Shown here: piece by piece, positions 40,972 through 44,268 of the stretch
Position numbering within the stretch: the first letter of the stretch is position 1
Layout: each line of letters begins with the position of its first letter
NCBI RefSeq assembly: GCF_017814945.1
Contig: NZ_JAGIPX010000065.1
Span: forward strand, 1-44,268
DNA: 44,268 nt
Direction of reading: 5' to 3'
DNA from: Paraburkholderia sp. LEh10
GTDB lineage: Bacteria; Pseudomonadota; Gammaproteobacteria; Burkholderiales; Burkholderiaceae
The notes under the pieces: model-generated
Seen by the model: only the letters and a program-made list of their open reading frames with translations
What the model was told of the DNA's origin: nothing
Databases searched by the model: none
Made by a program: the position numbers and the translations under genes

Positions 40972-41850
40972 ATGGAAATCCGGTTGCTGCGCGCATTCCT
41001 GACAGTCGCCAGTCTGCGCCATTTCGGCCGCGCCGCCGAAGCGCTGCACTTGAGCCAACCCGCGTTGAGCAAGCAGGTTCTCGCGCTCGAAGAGAGCCTC
41101 GGTGGACGGCTCTTCGAACGTGGCCGCCACGGCGCGGAGCTGACGACGTTCGGCGCGGCGTTCCTGCCCGATGCCGAAACGCTCGTGCGCGATGCCGACG
41201 ATGTGCTCGCCCGCGCACGCGAGTCCAGCAGCGGCCGGCGCGGCCATCTGCGCATCGGGCTCGGTCTGTCGACGCTCACGCTCGCGCCATCTTTGATCGC
41301 CGCGTACCGCAAGCAGCATCCGAACATCGGCGTGACGTTGAACGACCTGTCGTCGGCGGAGCAGACGCGGCGACTGTTCGCGGGCAAGCTCGAGGCCGGC
41401 TTTCTGCGCCTGCCCGCCGACGCGGGCCTGTCGGCGTTCCCCGTCATCGACGAGTCGCTTGCGCTCGCCGTGCCGCAGCACGCGAAGTGGAAACGCCTGC
41501 CCGCGAAGCTCGACGAGCTCAACGATCTCGGTTTCATCGGGCTCGCGCGCAGCCGCGGGCCGGGGCTTGCCGGCGTGATCGACGCGTGGTGCGCCGAGCG
41601 CGGCTTCGCGCCGCGCGTGATCCAGCAGACGGACGATATCCAGTCGGTGCTGGCCGCCGTGGCGGCGGGCGTGGGCGCGGCGTTTCTGCCGTCGCGCGCG
41701 CAATACCTGTTGCGAGACGCGCGCGTGTTCCGGCTGAAAGATGCGTCCGCGCAATGGCGCGTCGGTCTCGCGTGGCAAACGCAGCGTGACGATCCCGTTG
41801 TCGCGCGCTTCGTCGAGTACGTGCGCGGCGCGACCAGGCACGCCGCGTAG
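40972..41850 (+). CDS. LysR-type transcriptional regulator
   Basis: This codes 292 residues. The helix-turn-helix is at 1-60 (MEIRLLRAFLTVASLRHFGRAAEALHLSQPALSKQVLALEESLG). The substrate-binding domain follows from about 90 (RRGHLRIGLGLSTLTLAPSLIAAY, FIGLARSRGPGLAG, and VLAAVAAGVGAAFLPSRA). It is divergent from the nitrilase-fold gene and is likely its regulator. It converges with the downstream kinase gene on the other strand. Confidence 0.93.
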   Translation: MEIRLLRAFLTVASLRHFGRAAEALHLSQPALSKQVLALEESLGGRLFERGRHGAELTTFGAAFLPDAETLVRDADDVLARARESSSGRRGHLRIGLGLSTLTLAPSLIAAYRKQHPNIGVTLNDLSSAEQTRRLFAGKLEAGFLRLPADAGLSAFPVIDESLALAVPQHAKWKRLPAKLDELNDLGFIGLARSRGPGLAGVIDAWCAERGFAPRVIQQTDDIQSVLAAVAAGVGAAFLPSRAQYLLRDARVFRLKDASAQWRVGLAWQTQRDDPVVARFVEYVRGATRHAA

Positions 41851-41874
41851 CGTAGGCGTGCGGGTCGCGGCCGC

Positions 41875-43254
41875 CTAGAGCGTGAGGCGCGCTTCGAGGC
41901 CGCCGCCCTCGCGATTGCGCAGCGTGAGCGTGGCGCTCATCGATTGCGCGAGCTGCTTCGCGATGGCGAGCCCGAGTCCCGTGCCGCCCGTCTCGCGATT
42001 GCGCGACGTCTCGACACGGTAAAACGGCTGGAACACGGCATCTAGCTGGTCGTGCGGAATGCCCGGGCCGCGATCGAGCACGGCAATGGACAGTCGTTGC
42101 GCGCGCGTCGCATCCACATTCACCGCGACCGTCACTGCGTCGCCGCCCGAGTACTTCAGCGCGTTGTCGATCAGGTTGCCGAGAATGCGGCGCAGCGCCT
42201 GCGGCCGCGTCGTCACTGTCGCGCCGACTCGCCCTGTCAGCGACACGGGGTCGCCCGCATCCGCATAGTCGCTGACGATGCTCTCCAGCAGCGCGTCGGG
42301 ATCGACGCGGCAGGGTTTTTCATCGGCGCCGTGCAGCGTGCGCGCATACGCGACGCCTTCGCGCACGAGCAGCTCCATCTCCTTCAGATCCTTTTGCAGA
42401 CGCGCGCGCTCCGTTTCGTCGTCGAGCAGATCGGCGCGCAGGCGCATCCGCGTGATGGGGGTTTGCAGATCGTGCGAAATTGCCGCGAGTATCTGCAGAC
42501 GCTCGCGCATGTAGATGCCGATACGCGCCTGCATCGAGTTGAATGCCTTCGACGCGCGCGCGACTTCCTCGGGGCCGTCTTCCGGCAGCGCAGCGGGCGC
42601 GAGGTCCGGCCCGAGCGTATCCGCGGCGCGCGCGAGACGCTCGAGCGGCCGCGTCGCGAGGCGCACGGCGACCCATGCGCAACCCGCGAGCAGCGCCAGT
42701 TGCGCGGCCAGCACGAGCGGCAGCCACGGCGACAGCGGAATGCCGTGCATCGGATGCATGTCGATGGTGAGCGGCGTTCCGTCGCTCAACGTCAAGTGCA
42801 CTTCCAGATGTTCGCTGCCGCCTGGCACTGAGTTGGCCGTCACGTTGTAGCGCGCGCCGACATCCTTCGCGATCGTCGCGCCGATTTGCTGCGACAGCTT
42901 CGCGTCGGGCGGCATGCCGCTCGTGCCCGGACCGAGCACGAAACGGTAGCTGCGCCGCGCGAGCTTCGGCAGCCATTCGACACGCTCGGCGGGCGTCAGC
43001 CGATCCAGCAGCGCCACCGAGCTCGTCACTTCCTGGCCGATATAGCCGACCATCACGTGCATCGTGGCTTCGTTGCGCTCGGTCATCGTCAGCCAGAACG
43101 ACAGCGTCTGCGCGGCGAGCAGCCCCGCAACGAAGATCAGCGATAGCCGCATGAAGAGCGTGCGCGGCGGCCACAGGCTGCGCAGCCGATCATGCAATTG
43201 ACCTCGCAGTTGACCTCGCGATTGACCTCGCGATTGACCCGATACTTGCGTCAT
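41875..43254 (-). CDS. EnvZ-like membrane histidine kinase
   Basis: This codes 459 residues. A cytoplasmic start with GQSRGQSRGQLRGQL repeats precedes span 1 (LSLIFVAGLLAAQTLSFWL). A periplasmic domain of about 120 residues precedes span 2 (LPLVLAAQLALLAGCAWVAV). HAMP follows, then the H-box LAAISHDLQTPITRMRLR, an N-box GNLIDNALKYS, and G-boxes DRGPGIP and GGTGLGLAIAK. The H-box HDLQTPI and layout fit the EnvZ group. It overlaps the regulator stop by 4 bases. Confidence 0.92.
   Translation of the reverse strand: MTQVSGQSRGQSRGQLRGQLHDRLRSLWPPRTLFMRLSLIFVAGLLAAQTLSFWLTMTERNEATMHVMVGYIGQEVTSSVALLDRLTPAERVEWLPKLARRSYRFVLGPGTSGMPPDAKLSQQIGATIAKDVGARYNVTANSVPGGSEHLEVHLTLSDGTPLTIDMHPMHGIPLSPWLPLVLAAQLALLAGCAWVAVRLATRPLERLARAADTLGPDLAPAALPEDGPEEVARASKAFNSMQARIGIYMRERLQILAAISHDLQTPITRMRLRADLLDDETERARLQKDLKEMELLVREGVAYARTLHGADEKPCRVDPDALLESIVSDYADAGDPVSLTGRVGATVTTRPQALRRILGNLIDNALKYSGGDAVTVAVNVDATRAQRLSIAVLDRGPGIPHDQLDAVFQPFYRVETSRNRETGGTGLGLAIAKQLAQSMSATLTLRNREGGGLEARLTL
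43197..43239. repeat. 12-bp in-frame repeat at the start of the EnvZ-like gene
   Basis: Three and a half units of ATTGACCTCGCG repeat at the 5' end of the gene and code Arg-Gly-Gln-Ser/Leu tetrads. Frame is kept. The ribosome-site and start lie just upstream. Confidence 0.8.
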
Positions 43255-43991
43255 CCGTTGCCGTCCTCGGCTGTGACGAGCGACGAGAACACGTAGCCCT
43301 CGTTGCGCAGCGTCTTGATGTAGCGCGGCTCGCGCGCGTCGTCGCGCAGGCGCTGGCGCACGCGGCTAACGAGCAGATCGATCGAGCGGTCGAACGGCTC
43401 CGTCTGCCGGCCTTGCGTCAGCGTCAGCAACTGATCGCGCGTGAGCACGCGCTGCGCATGATCGACGAACACGCGCAGCAGCCGGTACTCTGCGCCGCTC
43501 AACGCGACCATCGTGCCGTCGCTATCGATCAGATTGCGGCCGATCGTATCGAGCCGCCAGTCGCCGAAGCGCAGGTAGTGCGACGTGGCCGCCTGCTCGT
43601 TGCCGGGCGGCATCATGCGCGCGCGGCGCAGGATTGCGCGGATGCGCGCGAGCAGCTCGCGCACGGCGAAGGGTTTCGCGAGATAGTCGTCGGCGCCCAT
43701 CTCCAGGCCGACGACGCGGTCGGTCTCTTCGCTCAGCGCGGTCAGCATGAGGATCGGGATGGTCTGGAACTCGCCCGCGCGCAGTTCGCGGCACAGGTCG
43801 AGGCCGCTTTCGCCCTGCAGCATCAGGTCGAGCACGATCAGGTCCGGCCGGTCGCCCGCGAGCGCGGTGCGCATCTGACGGCCGCCGGAGGCGAGCGTCA
43901 CGCGCACGCCATTCTTGCCGAGATACGTGCCGACCAGTTCGCGGATGTCACGGTCGTCGTCGACGATCAGAACGTGGTCTGGGTTTTCCAC
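43251..43991 (-). CDS. OmpR-family response regulator
   Basis: This codes 246 residues from GTG at 43991, which follows AAGGAG at 7 bases. The frame stays open to 44174 but runs through the 38-40-bp repeat, which is not coding. The receiver has DDDRD at 11-15, Asp55 (LIVLDLML), and YLAKPFAVRELLARI. The winged helix has LSGAEYRLLRVFVDHAQRVLTRDQLL and SIDLLVSRVRQRLRDDA. It pairs with the EnvZ-like kinase. Targets are unknown. Confidence 0.93.
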   Translation of the reverse strand: MENPDHVLIVDDDRDIRELVGTYLGKNGVRVTLASGGRQMRTALAGDRPDLIVLDLMLQGESGLDLCRELRAGEFQTIPILMLTALSEETDRVVGLEMGADDYLAKPFAVRELLARIRAILRRARMMPPGNEQAATSHYLRFGDWRLDTIGRNLIDSDGTMVALSGAEYRLLRVFVDHAQRVLTRDQLLTLTQGRQTEPFDRSIDLLVSRVRQRLRDDAREPRYIKTLRNEGYVFSSLVTAEDGNG

Positions 43992-44050
43992 ACGGGGCTC
44001 CTTCCGATTTTTTGTCTGCGACGCGATGAGGTTGGTGTTTGGCGCTGCGC

Positions 44051-44220
44051 TGGCATCCGCGATTGCGGTTTGCTCTTTTGCCGCTGTCGCTGGCATCCGC
44101 GATTGCGATTTGCTCTTTTGCCGCTGTCGCTGGCATCCGCGATTGCGGTTTGTTCTTGCCGCTGTCGCTGGCATCCGCGATGCGGGTTGTGTTTTGCCGC
44201 TTTCGCTGGCATCCGCGATG
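44051..44220. repeat. 38-40-bp tandem repeat upstream of the OmpR-family gene
   Basis: Units start with TGGCATCCGCGAT and end GCCGCTGTCGC. Two are 40 bp (44051-44130), two are 38 bp with small deletions (44131-44206), and a broken fifth follows. Each has a stem CCGCGATTGCGG. The unit length and the deletions rule out a coding repeat. Confidence 0.9.
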
Positions 44221-44221
44221 C

Positions 44222-44268
44222 GCCTCGCGGCGCAGGCGTCGCCCCTGTGCGGGGCGGCACCTACTTTC
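44222..44268. repeat. Half of a large hairpin repeat cut by the window edge
   Basis: The last bases contain GCCCC, 5 bases, GGGGC (44241-44255) and end in CACCTACTTTC. I recall this as the left half of an inverted element that is common between genes in Paraburkholderia. The second half would lie outside the window. Confidence 0.5.

Noticed and set aside
44051..44220. CRISPR array
   Set aside because: Whole 38-40-bp units repeat with no unique spacers, and no cas genes are present. The same holds for the other arrays.

Overview
The window looks like a chromosome segment of a high-GC betaproteobacterium close to Paraburkholderia, Caballeronia or Burkholderia. The signs are very GC-rich third codon positions, a ProQ, PPK2 and YdcH set of Burkholderia type, the hpnI-hpnJ-hpnK-hpnL hopanoid block, and the intergenic repeat that starts at the right edge. 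There is no rRNA, tRNA, integrase, transposase or CRISPR array that I can see. Most genes lie on the minus strand in tightly coupled operons.

Layout. 1-4742: the end of an outer-membrane protein, proQ, a broken DUF2795 gene, a cyclic-nucleotide-domain histidine kinase and a CelD/FemAB-like acetyltransferase. 4783-9342: a minus-strand operon with a glutamine-type ABC importer, a C45 (penicillin acyltransferase-like) peptidase and an RpiR/MurR regulator. Its promoter carries three evenly spaced dyads. 9579-13253: a LysR remnant, a minisatellite, ppk2, ydcH and a DHA2-type drug exporter. 13436-19342: a three-gene operon coding a TerB-domain protein, a DUF2791/BrxD-like ATPase and an Lhr/BrxHI-like helicase. 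This is the composition of the Shango anti-phage system.

19983-28332 is the most unusual region. A 48-residue Gln-rich peptide gene is followed on the minus strand by three paralogous haem-oxygenase-like (HDO) diiron-type oxidases, a class III aminotransferase and an EamA/RarD-type exporter. Each oxidase seems to carry its own N-terminal PqqD-like (RiPP recognition element) domain. A MocR/GabR regulator is divergent, and the intergenic region between it and the peptide gene holds GAACACTT/AAGTGTTC boxes. I read this as a candidate ribosomally made, modified peptide pathway that I cannot match to a described class.

28531-36191: beta-carbonic anhydrase, a Fur-family regulator with a Fur-like box, the hopanoid side-chain genes hpnI-J-K-L, a small membrane protein and cytochrome b561. 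36389-38475: a QseB/PmrA-type regulator and its kinase. Matching PmrA-like boxes lie at the same distance from candidate -10 elements upstream of cytochrome b561 and of the small membrane protein, which suggests a local regulon. 38742-44268: a small unknown, a SET-domain protein, a nitrilase-fold protein whose catalytic Cys is replaced by Gly, a divergent LysR regulator, an OmpR/EnvZ-like pair, and 38-40-bp tandem repeats leading into a hairpin repeat cut by the window edge.

A general feature is the number of short tandem repeats, mostly 12-16-bp units, near gene ends, intergenic joints or inside coding linkers. All function calls come from reading the sequence and from recall of families; no database search was run.
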